This document shows, piece after piece, positions 33,558 to 42,045 of a stretch of DNA of 56,689 bases. Origin of the DNA: Amphibacillus indicireducens (GTDB taxonomy: Bacteria; Bacillota; Bacilli; Bacillales; Amphibacillaceae). Numbering within the stretch: position 1 is the stretch's first letter; every line of letters begins with the position of its first letter. The position numbers and the translations under genes are program-made. Under the pieces are notes generated by a model. It was given only the letters and a program-made list of their open reading frames with translations, was not told the DNA's origin and did not search any database. The stretch is from positions 1 through 56,689 of the forward strand of contig NZ_BAABDL010000071.1 of the NCBI RefSeq assembly GCF_039539605.1. Reading direction: 5' to 3'.

Positions 33558-34718
33558 GTGGCAGAGAAAACAGACTATTTATTGAAGTGCATAGATTGTG
33601 GGGCTGATTTTTTTACAGAAGGAGAAAAAGATTTCTACCTAAGTAAAGGTCTCCATATGCCCAAGCGATGTAAGCCTTGCCGAGATAAAAAGAAGGCCAG
33701 GTATAAGGAAGAGGAATCGAAAGCTGCATTTGAAAAAGCTCTTGCAGCTTCACCTTATAAGTACATCAAGAAATCGAATTTACCCAAGAATGATCCTGAT
33801 ACTTCACTTTACATAATAGGAAATGGATTCGATCTAATGCACGGTGTTAAGTCCAGCTATTACAGTTTCAGAGATACATTGGGAAATAATTCATTACGTT
33901 TTGCTCTTGAAACCTATCTGAATGTTGAAGATTTATGGGCTGATTTTGAGGATGCTCTTGCTCATATTGATAGAGATGCCATGTTTGGTGTTGTTGATAT
34001 GTGGCTTGACGATTTCGATGCCTATAATCCTGATGCCCAGGCAGCAGATTTCTTTGCAGCTGTTGATACAGCTACCGGACCGTCACAGACAATAACCCAG
34101 GACTTGCCTCGGAGATTTAGAATGTGGGTTGAGTCTTTGAAAGTGCCAGATCTGTCCTTTAGACCGCTTATTGACGTTATAACAAATTCTAAAACACTGA
34201 ACTTTAATTATACTGAGTTTATTGAAGATCTCTACGGAGTAGACAAAGAGAATATCTGTTATATCCATGGTTGCAGAAGAAAAGTAAAATATCAACAAAA
34301 AGAGAAATTGATACTTGGCCATGTTCCTGGCGCAGGAGACACTGGTTCAGTTGGTGACTATAGATTACCAAAGCATAAGAGTGGTTACAAACGATATATG
34401 ATAGAAGCAGCGGTAGAAACCGCAGCCCGAAACCTTTCATGGTATGATGATGAAACTACTAAATACTCCAAGGATATTATAAAGGGTCATCAAGAATTCT
34501 TTGATGAGCTTTCAAATGTAAGTCAGATAATCGTAATTGGCCATTCTCTTTCTCCTGTGGACTGGGATTACTTTAAAGAGATAATTAGTGTGAATCAAAA
34601 GAAGCAGGATGTTGAATGGTATTTTAGCTGTCATAGTCCACGCAATATAGAAAGTATTAAGGTTTTTTCGGGAGCTATGGGAATAGAAGCTGAACAGATT
34701 ACATTATTTATTACATAA
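33558..34718 (+). CDS. AbiH-family abortive-infection protein with N-terminal zinc ribbon
   Basis: The 386-residue protein combines a zinc-ribbon (Cys11-x2-Cys14 and Cys38-x2-Cys41, in CIDCGADF and KRCKPCRDKKK) with an AbiH-type domain from about residue 74. AbiH signatures are LYIIGNGFDLMHGVKSSYYSF, a tryptophan/acidic LWADFEDALAHID, LNFNYTEFIEDLYGV and YIHGC. AbiH was first described as a lactococcal phage abortive-infection gene, and its activity is not well known. The start is GTG at 33558 after AGAGGTGA. The zinc ribbon may tether it to nucleic acid. It directly follows the Thoeris genes, supporting a defence role. Confidence 0.82.
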   Translation: MAEKTDYLLKCIDCGADFFTEGEKDFYLSKGLHMPKRCKPCRDKKKARYKEEESKAAFEKALAASPYKYIKKSNLPKNDPDTSLYIIGNGFDLMHGVKSSYYSFRDTLGNNSLRFALETYLNVEDLWADFEDALAHIDRDAMFGVVDMWLDDFDAYNPDAQAADFFAAVDTATGPSQTITQDLPRRFRMWVESLKVPDLSFRPLIDVITNSKTLNFNYTEFIEDLYGVDKENICYIHGCRRKVKYQQKEKLILGHVPGAGDTGSVGDYRLPKHKSGYKRYMIEAAVETAARNLSWYDDETTKYSKDIIKGHQEFFDELSNVSQIIVIGHSLSPVDWDYFKEIISVNQKKQDVEWYFSCHSPRNIESIKVFSGAMGIEAEQITLFIT

Positions 34719-34757
34719 AGGATAGAGAGACTTCTTGTATTTGGAGGTGTTTATAAT

Positions 34758-35084
34758 TTGAAGTATGAAAAGCTACCAATAGAGTATTGGGAGAAACGTG
34801 ATTATTTATTATTTGTTTATGATGTTCTTGGCGATATGCTAAGAAAGGCTGATAAGCTTAGGCTCTCTGATTTTGAAATAAAGTTTGATTCAGAGGAAAT
34901 AATTCATGATTTTGAAAAGGCAGAGGATATGTTTGAGTGGATGGATAGAAATAACCATCATGATACTTCTCTACAGATGTTTAAGAATCATACCTTTTTC
35001 AGCTTGTTAAAAGACTTTTGCTTTTTCATTTACGAATCTCTAAGTTGTGCAAGTAGAGGTAAGGTAACTGTAGCATATTCGTAA
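34758..35084 (+). CDS. Unknown small protein following the AbiH gene
   Basis: The 108-residue product is acidic and helical and contains KLPIEYWEKRDYLLFVYDVLGDMLRKAD and FEKAEDMFEWMDRNNHH. I do not recognise a family. It uses a TTG start at 34758, eight bases after GGAGGTG. It lies 40 bases after the AbiH gene on the same strand and could be its partner or immunity protein. Its stop codon is embedded in a 21-bp inverted repeat that also serves as a terminator. Confidence 0.65.
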   Translation: MKYEKLPIEYWEKRDYLLFVYDVLGDMLRKADKLRLSDFEIKFDSEEIIHDFEKAEDMFEWMDRNNHHDTSLQMFKNHTFFSLLKDFCFFIYESLSCASRGKVTVAYS

Positions 35085-35134
35085 GCGTCAAATAATCCCC
35101 ATCTAAAAATAGGTGGGGATTATTTGACGCTTAC
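35081..35134. repeat. Perfect 21-bp inverted repeat ending the defence island
   Basis: Arms 35081-35101 and 35114-35134 are perfect reverse complements around a 12-base AT-rich spacer. They begin GTAAGCGTCAAATAAT and end ATTATTTGACGCTTAC. The left arm contains the stop codon of the preceding gene, so the structure can act as a 3'-end hairpin, although the T-run is poor. A third copy of 17 bases of the right arm occurs at 37402-37418. The arms therefore look like sites used by, or left by, a mobile element. Confidence 0.75.
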
Positions 35135-35383
35135 TCAATCACGTTAAAGTGATTTTGACTGAACTACTACGTTTCCACTGAAACACTGTAAATGGTACAG
35201 TGAACAACGGTAAATAAAATAAGAAGTCGTGAACAGGTCGAGTCTATTGATTATCTGGCGAGACAGGTGAGGTGCGGGAACTTTGTAAGAAAGTAAAATG
35301 AAAAATTGATTAGTAATTGGGTAAGGGAATTTTTCATGAAAAAAGGTTTTAGGTATGTGGATTATACTCATTAGGAAACTACA
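35135..35383. other. Gene-free stretch before the IS21 remnants
   Basis: No credible gene. An open stretch near 35237-35296 ends in a peptide like DYLARQVRCGNFVRK, possibly the tail of a lost gene. AAATGGTACAGTGAACAACGG around 35190 resembles IS21-type end repeats. Confidence 0.25.
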
Positions 35384-35404
35384 TTGAGATGTTTGGATGA
35401 GTTA

Positions 35405-35565
35405 ATTAAATCGCTAATGGACTTCACACAAACGATCGAAGAGCATTTAGGTATCAAAGCTAAGAATGAATTCTTACCAATGCAACCAGGTGATGTTAAA
35501 GAGGGGTATGCTGATATTGGTGAACTGACTGAATACGGCATTACAATTCGTCCATTAGTGCGGAA
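35405..35565 (+). pseudogene. C-terminal fragment of a UDP-glucuronate 4-epimerase-like gene
   Basis: Reading plus, residues such as LMDFTQTIEEHLGIKAKNEFL and MQPGDVKEGYADIGELTE match the C-terminal end of UDP-glucuronate epimerases (CapI type). The same segment occurs in the larger fragment at 49757 (positions about 50149-50270), at roughly 80 per cent base identity. No start, catalytic core or ribosome site is present. It is a decayed partial copy in direct orientation relative to the other one. Confidence 0.7.
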
Positions 35566-35608
35566 CTTTCGTCCACAAATGTTGGAGTAAAAGTCCGTAG
35601 AAGTGGAG

Positions 35609-35722
35609 CTATTTTTCAGCAATATTCACAGTGGTCCAACAAAAACCAGTACGTTTTGAAATTTCATTGATAGACAATGATTTATTATTTCTTAAATTTT
35701 TGATATGATTGATTTCAGGCAT
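35609..35722 (-). pseudogene. N-terminal fragment of an IS21-family transposase (IstA), second element
   Basis: On the minus strand from the ATG at 35722, 37 codons read as a helix-turn-helix start typical of Bacillus IS21 IstA proteins: MPEINHIKNLRNN, SLSINEISKRTG, then a broken TVNIAEK and stop. It is distinct from the longer istA remnant next to it, so at least two IS21-type elements have decayed here. Confidence 0.55.
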
Positions 35723-35864
35723 TGCTAGCATCCTTTCATTTCCTCCCACCATTAATTGATTAGACACCATTAACGGTAGGATATTTTTAAGGGGTTGGCA
35801 AGCCTATTTTTATTGTGCAACCTTCTCACATTTTGATTGCAATACTCTCAACTTTTATTATGCA

Positions 35865-37133
35865 TTAAACAGCTTGAGTACTTTCACCAATGTTTGATGC
35901 CCACTTTAGAGCTTCTTCAGACGTTTGTTCTAAATATAAACGATGATTTGGTGGCATATGCTCTTTTAGTGTGGCGAACTGGCCGAACTTCCCATATAAT
36001 GTTTGATGAGAGGCAACTCTCATATGATTGAAATAGATCTCAATTATACTGTCTGATACTTTTACATCAACGTCTTTACCAATTAATTCATAGGGTACAG
36101 AATAAAACATACTGTTGATAGAGACATGATAATCAGATCGTACTTTGGCGGTACGCCATTCAGACAGTCTATAAGGCATCTCCGGGAGAGGGGAAAGGGC
36201 AAATTTCTCTTCTTCCAAAAATGCTGCCCACCTTGATCCTTTTCTGTTTTGAAAAGGTCTATGATTTAATGTCTCTAACTTTCTCCATATTTCCTCATTA
36301 AGTTCCTCTATTGAAAAGAATTTTGTATGTCTTAATGCTTGGCTAATCCACGTCGTTACAATATTTACGGATCCTTCTACTTTAGCTTTGTCTTTGGGTG
36401 AGCGGACGCGAGCTGGCATAATGATAGATTGATAATGCTCTGCCATTTCTGCATACGTTTTATTTAACACTATTTCTTTATTGTATGTTTTGTAACGCCT
36501 GTCCTTAAATTATCAGGCACAAGAATTTGTGGTGCTCCACCTAAATGATCAAAGGTATGCTGATGAAGCCGTATCCATGAAGGCAAGTCCATTCGATAAG
36601 AGCCTTCTACATAAAATAATTGAGAACAGGGAAGCGTTGCGATAAAAATATAAACCTTTTGTTTTCCCCTGTATCCGAGTCAATAACCGACATTGTTTTG
36701 CCGCCCAATCTACCTCGAGAATTTCACCAGGCTTTCTTCTAATACGCATTGTTGCTTTATACTTTAAGGCATAATCATGATAATGCTCTGCGAAAGTGAG
36801 ATAAGCGTATGGGATTCTTCCTACACTTTTCGCCTCCCTCACATACTCATCATGCAATAAAGTCAATGTTACGTTGGGCTTTGCCAACTCGTCATGGACT
36901 TTATCAAAGTCCATCATATGGCGACCACTACTTTCTTGTTTCTTCTCTGGATAGAGAAAATCTTCTAACCAAGAATCGTTTATACCTTCCTCAAAAGGAA
37001 GCTTTACTCCTTTCTTTTCTGCAAGATTGATTACTTCCGTTACTTTCTGACGTGAGTGTTGTGTAATGGAAGCAATACTTCTTAACGACACGCCTTCACT
37101 GTGCAGCTTCAGTATCTTCTGATACGGAAACAT
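35865..37133 (-). pseudogene. istA: IS21-family transposase IstA, inactivated by frameshifts
   Basis: From the ATG at 37133 (with AGGAGG upstream on the minus strand) the frame gives a helix-turn-helix start (FPYQKILKLHSEGVSLRSIA), then MRIRRKPGEILEVDWA with the first catalytic Asp. A one-base change near 36650 shifts the frame. Reading the next frame restores a VYIFIATLPCSQLFYVEG-type continuation, and a second shift near 36485 leads into AEMAEHYQSIIMPARVRSPKDKAKVEG with the catalytic DDE region. The 3' part ends at 35865. No istB helper follows. The element cannot transpose by itself. Confidence 0.85.
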
Positions 37134-37214
37134 AAAAAAACCTCCTATACATTTAATGTCACGCTTGAATACGACAATTATCGATAGCGTGCCCATTAAA
37201 TATATAGAAGCTAT

Positions 37215-37295
37215 ATTATTAGTGGTACATTCTTCCGCAAAAAGTGGTAAACTCGTCCGCAATTAATGGTAAAAAGAACCGCAAGGTTGGTACAA
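37215..37295. repeat. IS21 end with multiple short repeats
   Basis: Four imperfect copies of about 22 bases, each with a TGGTA core, three of them followed by CCGCAA about 9 bases later, occupy 37218-37295 (AGTGGTACA, AGTGGTAAA, AATGGTAAA, GTTGGTACA). IS21-family ends typically carry such multiple transposase-binding repeats upstream of istA, which is the arrangement here. Confidence 0.55.
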
Positions 37296-38090
37296 ATCAA
37301 ATGCAATAATCAATATTAAGTATTTTTCTGACATATGGGCCTTCCTCATAATTTAATCTAAAATAATTATCTCATAAAGGAAAGTGCCTAGATACGTGTG
37401 TATTATTTGACGCTTACTTTTATTCTCACAAATTATACTTATTTTTTGTATTGCCGACAATGTTCGACAACATTTGCGGTATAACTCTGTTATGATGTAC
37501 CTAAATAACAAATCACAAAGTATTGTTACTATCAGAATTATTTGTAGACTTAATAAAATCAAATTGATAAATACTTCAATTAACAAACACTGAGAATTAA
37601 AGAAAGAGACATTACAACTTTCTTATTGCATCATTCATAAAAAAGATGATCCACTCGCTAGAAAATAGCACTATTTTAACTAAAACTTTAGATGCTCATA
37701 ACCATAGTACTATTTTTATTGTAGAAAGATCAAGGAGCATCACCGAGTGAAACTTAGAAAGAATTCTCTGTGATTGTTAATGTTGTAGATGGAACTATGA
37801 AGATTGTTTTTCACTGTCTGTCACAAAAACCATACACGTATACTTCCAAGATTAATGATAGTGGGATTATTGCTATATTCTTGATTAAATATACTGGTTC
37901 TTACTTGGGAGCTCTAGATCAAAAATTGTGTACTAAAATGGACAGAAATATGACATAAATGGAACATCTTCATGACGGTAATCAAATAGAAACCGTTACA
38001 TTACCTATTCTGCATAAAATAATTATATGTATATTAAAATGATTATTGAAATCATCGCTACAGAAGTACTGTTTTAAAAATATATGTAAT
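37296..38090. other. AT-rich gene-free stretch with a 17-bp repeat copy and coding scraps
   Basis: It holds the 17-mer ATTATTTGACGCTTACT at 37402-37418 (identical to 35119-35135) and a CCGACAATGTT motif at about 37454 that recurs at about 50504. A degenerate open frame from about 37770 to 37958 looks like a gene remnant I cannot name. No intact gene is seen. Confidence 0.4.
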
Positions 38091-38104
38091 TGGGAGGGTT
38101 TTTG

Positions 38105-39976
38105 ATGATATTAAAAGAGGTTATTCTAAAAAACTTTAGGGGGTATAAATCTAGTACGAGGATCACACTAGGCAAATTAACCGGGTTTATTGGTCAAAAT
38201 GATTCAGGGAAATCTACAGTATTGGAAGCATTAGATATATTTTTTAATGAGAATAAGGGTGTAGTGAAAATTGACAAGACGGATACCAATATAAATGCTG
38301 ATTCGAATGAAATCATTATAGGTGTTTGTTTTTCTACGTTTCCAGAAGAATTAATAGTTGATACTAGTGTGACAACTTCCTTAAAAGATGAATATTTACT
38401 AAATGAAAATGGTGAGCTAGAAATACACAAGGTCTATATTAATGGTTCATTAAAAAAGACGCTACTTATTACTAATTACCCTGCTAATCCAATTTGTGAT
38501 GAATTACATTCAAAAAAGAAGAGTGATTTGCTTAAGATTATTGATGACCATGGTATTGAAGTGTCGGATAGAAGAACATCTTCTTTGATAAGGAAGGCGA
38601 TTTTTTCCTCTATCTCTAACCCAACATTGGTACAGAAAAAAATATCTATCGATAATGAAGGTGGAAAACAGATTTGGACTAAATTAAAAGAGTATCTACC
38701 AATTTATGAACTTTTTCAATCAGATAGAAAAAATGAAGATCAAGATGGAGAAATTCAAGATCCAATGAAGTTGTTAATTAAGGAACTACTACAAGATGAT
38801 GAGATCTCTTCGGTCTTAGAAGGTGTCTCTAATAAAGTCAAAAAAGAGTCGGAGTTACTAGCAGAAAAGACCTTAGAAAAGTTGTCTGAAATGAATCCAG
38901 AGATTGCAAAGGAATTAAAACCAGAGTTTAAGGATCCTACCTGGAATAGTGTTTTTAAATTTTCTATAAACAGTGATGAAGGTATAGCGCTAAATAAACG
39001 GGGGAGTGGCGTCAGAAGATTAATTTTACTCAATTTTTTTAGAGCGGAAGCGGAAAGGCGACGAAATGAAAGAAATGTACCAAATATAATATATGCATTT
39101 GAAGAGCCAGAAACTTCCCAACATCCAAATCATCAAATAATGCTAATTGATGCGTTTAAGGATTTAGCAGCAGAAGATATTAATCAAGTTATACTAACTA
39201 CACACAGTCCTGCAATTGCTAAAATGTTACCTGTTGAATCTCTTAGATTAGTTAGTCAAAATGAAAATGGAGAGAAGTTAGTTGAAGAACATGGAGATGG
39301 GATGTTAGAAAAAATCGCCTCTAATTTGGGTGTGTTGCCAGATGTTGATGTAGAAAACCTATCCAATGTAAAAGTTGCTGTATGTGTAGAAGGAAAGAAT
39401 GATGTATTCTTTTTAAGAAATATTAATGCTGCAGTACCAGAGTTGAAAGAAATTGTAGATTTAAATGATGATCGGATAATATTTATTCCGATGGGAGGTA
39501 GTACACTTCAATTTTGGGTGAATGAGAACTATTTAGATAAATTAAAATTAGCTCAAATTCATATTTATGACAGTGACATTGGTTCTAAACAACCAAATAA
39601 GTATAGTCATTTGATAGATACTATAAGAATTCGTGATAATAGTGTCGCATTTGAAACCCAACTAAGAGAGCTTGAAAACTATATCACACCAGATTTATTT
39701 TTAGAGGAACATCCTGGAACATTTGATAGGGATTCCTGTGATTGGGCCAGCTTTGATGTGCCAAGATTTTTAGCTCAAATAACGCATAAGTCTAGTGAAT
39801 CAGCTACTTCTTGGGAAGACCTAGAGGAAAAGAAAATGAAGGATAAAATAGGTAAGTCAAAAAATAGAATTAATGGTGAATTAGCGAAAAAAGTGACTAA
39901 AAAACACCTAGATAAAAATAATTATTATGATGAAGTTTCTAATTGGTTTTATGAAATATCTAGAAAAATAAACTAA
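38105..39976 (+). CDS. OLD-family ATP-dependent endonuclease
   Basis: This 623-residue protein has an ABC-type ATPase half and a TOPRIM nuclease half. Walker A is GQNDSGKST at about 30-38, the signature region contains LNKRGSGVRRL, Walker B is IIYAFEEPET, and the switch is VILTTHSPAIAKML. The TOPRIM part has VAVCVEGKNDVFFLRNI (about 425-441) and the acidic IYDSDIG. This is the architecture of OLD proteins, nucleases linked to phage exclusion. No UvrD-like helicase gene follows, so it is not an ordinary Gabija pair. Instead a broken AlbA/RecG-like gene follows. The ATG at 38105 has GGGAGGG eight bases upstream. Confidence 0.88.
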   Translation: MILKEVILKNFRGYKSSTRITLGKLTGFIGQNDSGKSTVLEALDIFFNENKGVVKIDKTDTNINADSNEIIIGVCFSTFPEELIVDTSVTTSLKDEYLLNENGELEIHKVYINGSLKKTLLITNYPANPICDELHSKKKSDLLKIIDDHGIEVSDRRTSSLIRKAIFSSISNPTLVQKKISIDNEGGKQIWTKLKEYLPIYELFQSDRKNEDQDGEIQDPMKLLIKELLQDDEISSVLEGVSNKVKKESELLAEKTLEKLSEMNPEIAKELKPEFKDPTWNSVFKFSINSDEGIALNKRGSGVRRLILLNFFRAEAERRRNERNVPNIIYAFEEPETSQHPNHQIMLIDAFKDLAAEDINQVILTTHSPAIAKMLPVESLRLVSQNENGEKLVEEHGDGMLEKIASNLGVLPDVDVENLSNVKVAVCVEGKNDVFFLRNINAAVPELKEIVDLNDDRIIFIPMGGSTLQFWVNENYLDKLKLAQIHIYDSDIGSKQPNKYSHLIDTIRIRDNSVAFETQLRELENYITPDLFLEEHPGTFDRDSCDWASFDVPRFLAQITHKSSESATSWEDLEEKKMKDKIGKSKNRINGELAKKVTKKHLDKNNYYDEVSNWFYEISRKIN

Positions 39977-39984
39977 CAGCTTCA

Positions 39985-40870
39985 TAAAGGTTAGAATATT
40001 AGCAGTAAGACAAAAGACAAATCATCCTTGGGCTTCGATGGACGATTTAGAAGGACTAAAAAGTGCGGGATTATATTTGGCTGACCCAAATACAGGAAAA
40101 GAGGAAATAACTTTAGCGGGAATCCTGATTTTTGGTAGTGAAGAATTAATACATTTAGCTCTTCCACATCATAGAACGGATGCTCTTCTTAGACGAGAAA
40201 ACTTGAATCGTTATGACGTCCGAGATGACATTAGTGCAAACCTTATGAGAAGCTATGAAAGATTGATGCAATTTACAGCAAAACATCTTAACGATAAATT
40301 TTATCTGGAAGGTGATCAGCGCGTAAGTTTAAGAGATAAGATTTTTAGAGAGGTCATTTCAAACTTATTGATCTATTGAGAATTCTCAAATCCATTCTCA
40401 GCAAAATTTATTATTGAGAAAAGCAGATTCTATATTGAAGATAGTAATAAACCACATAGAAATGATGTAATTGATCCAAAGAGTTTTTCTCCATATCCAA
40501 AGAGACCAACCATTGCGAAGTTCTTTAAAGAGATTGGATTAGGTGTCAGAAATATTTATAAATACAACAAAATATACTCAGATGCAGATCGTAAATTTAT
40601 CGAAAGTGATGTGTTTAAGACGATTAATCCGTTGGTGGCACCAAAGATTAGTGAACAAGATGAAATCCAAGATACTACAGTAAAAATTACTGAATTTTGT
40701 AAAGAGCCTAAAACAAGAAAAGAAACTCAAGAGTTTCTGGATATTCAGAGTAGGAGTTATTTAAATCAAAAGATAATGCGACCATTGATTAAATGAGGCT
40801 TGTTAAGGCTACTTATTCCAGATGGACCAACAAGCAAAAATCAAAGGTATTACTCTAATAGATAAGATTT
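39985..40870 (+). pseudogene. Broken ATP-binding AlbA/RecG-like regulator gene
   Basis: Fragments in consecutive frames match the C-terminal two thirds of the AlbA-domain 'RecG-like' proteins: RQKTNHPWASMDDLEGLKSAGLYL, DPNTGKEEITLAGILIFG, HHRTDALLRRENLNRYD, DQRVSLRDKIFREVISNLLI. After a frame break at about 40377, FSAKFIIEKSRFYIED, DVIDPKSFSPYPKRPTIAKFFKEIG and VFKTINPL follow. The N-terminal AlbA DNA-binding part is missing, and several in-frame stops (40379, 40796) interrupt it. It directly follows the OLD gene and may once have been part of a defence cassette. Confidence 0.75.
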
Positions 40871-40938
40871 TTAGGCTAATAACGAGTAAAAGTCATTTCG
40901 GTGGATAATTTGATCAAAGGTCGGAGTTAATTTAAAAG

Positions 40939-40970
40939 TGAACCACATTGGCAATTGAATATTGAACCAC
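40939..40970. repeat. TGAACCAC direct repeats, possible IS end remnant
   Basis: TGAACCAC occurs at 40939-40946 and 40963-40970, 24 bases apart, in front of a large hairpin. The spacing and sequence resemble the repeated binding sites at IS21-type ends. Weak evidence only. Confidence 0.3.
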
Positions 40971-41025
40971 TCGATCATCTCTCTAAATTATTCTGATTTA
41001 GAGAGAGGTTCGAGTGACTATTTTT
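40968..41025 (+). terminator. Large two-part hairpin with T-rich tail
   Basis: CACTCGA pairs with TCGAGTG (outer, 7 bp) and CTCTCTAAA with TTTAGAGAG (inner, 9 bp), separated by 4-base internal loops, followed by ACTATTTTTA. It is positioned as the terminator of the region ending in the broken AlbA-like gene. Confidence 0.7.
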
Positions 41026-41520
41026 ACATTATTTTTAATTAAAGCGTCTGTTTCTAGTGTCTTTCGCGTTAAGTTTAATATTTTACGTATTTCTTAAGAC
41101 ACCCAAAATACCCCCTTGTAACAGTTTTTCACCCCCTGAGAACTAGGGTTATTTAATTACTCAATAAAAATTTATCCTTATTTACTTTCGACTCTCCTAA
41201 TTGAAATGCTTCAGTCATTTTTATTAGGTATTTTTTCACTGTTTGTGGCTCGAAATGCTAAATTTACTTATTGAGAACCTCTAATAGAAGTCAATCATCG
41301 AAGTTTATATCGAGTTTTCTCTTAAAATACCTCTATAATTGTCATTCCAAATAAAATCATAATGATGATTGAGATTATGACCGCCGTTAAAATATCAAGT
41401 TTTTCAACTGATCATCACCTTTTTTGCTTTTTTCATTGTCCACCCATTCTATTGCATTGCAAACTAGAGAGAGTGAATAATTTTTATAAAGTACAGTAAA
41501 AATTAATCTCAAATCAACCT
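41026..41520. other. Gene-free stretch of about 500 bases
   Basis: No credible gene. On the minus strand at 41319-41415 a hydrophobic peptide frame (LTAVIISIIIMILFGM) is open but lacks a start codon, although an AAGGTGATG lies just upstream in another frame. It could be a frameshifted small membrane peptide. Otherwise featureless AT-rich DNA. Confidence 0.3.
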
Positions 41521-41548
41521 TTACATGCGAACGTGTATTCTATATAAT
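41521..41548 (+). promoter_or_regulatory. Possible promoter ahead of the WYL-like small gene
   Basis: TTACAT at 41521-41526 and TATAAT at 41543-41548 are 16 bases apart. The transcript would start near 41555 with AAAGGGAGGGG at 41556-41566 as ribosome site. Confidence 0.4.
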
Positions 41549-41800
41549 GGATTCAAAGGGAGGGGAACAGGTGTACTAAATACTGTTATAAAGTCAATTA
41601 GATATAATCAACAATTAATAATGATTTACATGGATATTGAAGGATTGATAACGAAAAGATGGGTTAAAGCTCTTAGTTTATCAGAGGACTCATTTAGAGC
41701 TCATTGTTATTTAAGGAAAGGAACGCGTACGTTTAAGGTTGAAGGTGTATTGGCGCTTGTTCCTGTGGTTAGAGATGAAATGGCGGCTACCTTGGTTTGA
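41525..41800 (+). CDS. Small WYL-like domain protein, start uncertain
   Basis: The frame encodes a compact beta-rich protein similar to the small single WYL-type proteins of Bacillus: YNQQLIMIYMDIEGLITKRWVKALSLSEDS, then HCYLRKGTRTFKVEGVLALVPV. WYL domains bind nucleotides or nucleic acid and often regulate defence genes. The only upstream ATG in frame (41525) lies inside the putative promoter. The strong ribosome site at 41556-41566 points to a GTG that is out of frame, so a frameshift near the start is possible. It sits upstream of the ABC-3C genes but has its own promoter. Confidence 0.4.
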   Translation: MRTCILYNGFKGRGTGVLNTVIKSIRYNQQLIMIYMDIEGLITKRWVKALSLSEDSFRAHCYLRKGTRTFKVEGVLALVPVVRDEMAATLV

Positions 41801-41845
41801 GGAGGCATAGAAACTTAACAACTCATGTCTAATTGTCACAATTGA

Positions 41846-41896
41846 TTGATGTATCTGTACTTTAACTCTATAATATTATTAAGAATATTATATTAT
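41846..41896 (+). promoter_or_regulatory. Promoter and AT-rich palindrome ahead of the ABC-3C operon
   Basis: TTGATG at 41846-41851 and TATAAT at 41869-41874 are 17 bases apart. An AT-rich near-palindrome (CTATAATATTATT / AATATTATATTATAG) covers the -10 and start region and could be an operator. The leader to the first gene is about 165 bases and contains no gene. Confidence 0.5.
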
Positions 41897-42045
41897 AGCA
41901 ACTTGGGAAAATGATGTAAATTTCATGAAAATTTAAATAAAGAGCAACTCAATAAAGATACGTAAAATCATTCTATTTCCAAAGAGAACTCTATTGGTAT
42001 GGGTGTTAATGTATTACACAATCATTTTATAAGGGGGCTTTCGAT

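Noticed and set aside
37353..37586. Hydrophobic 77-codon minus-strand frame
   Set aside because: It lies in very AT-rich debris, has no ribosome site and reads as random Ile/Leu/Tyr-rich sequence.
37770..37958. Small 62-codon plus-strand frame after the IS21 end
   Set aside because: No ribosome site, no recognisable domain and surrounded by decayed DNA; treated as a gene scrap within the gap entry.
38105..40379. Gabija system (OLD nuclease plus helicase)
   Set aside because: The gene after the OLD nuclease is an AlbA/RecG-like fragment, not a UvrD-type helicase.
41319..41415. Second holin-like toxin peptide on the minus strand
   Set aside because: The hydrophobic frame has no start codon and is preceded by a stop; only a hypothetical frameshift would make it a gene.
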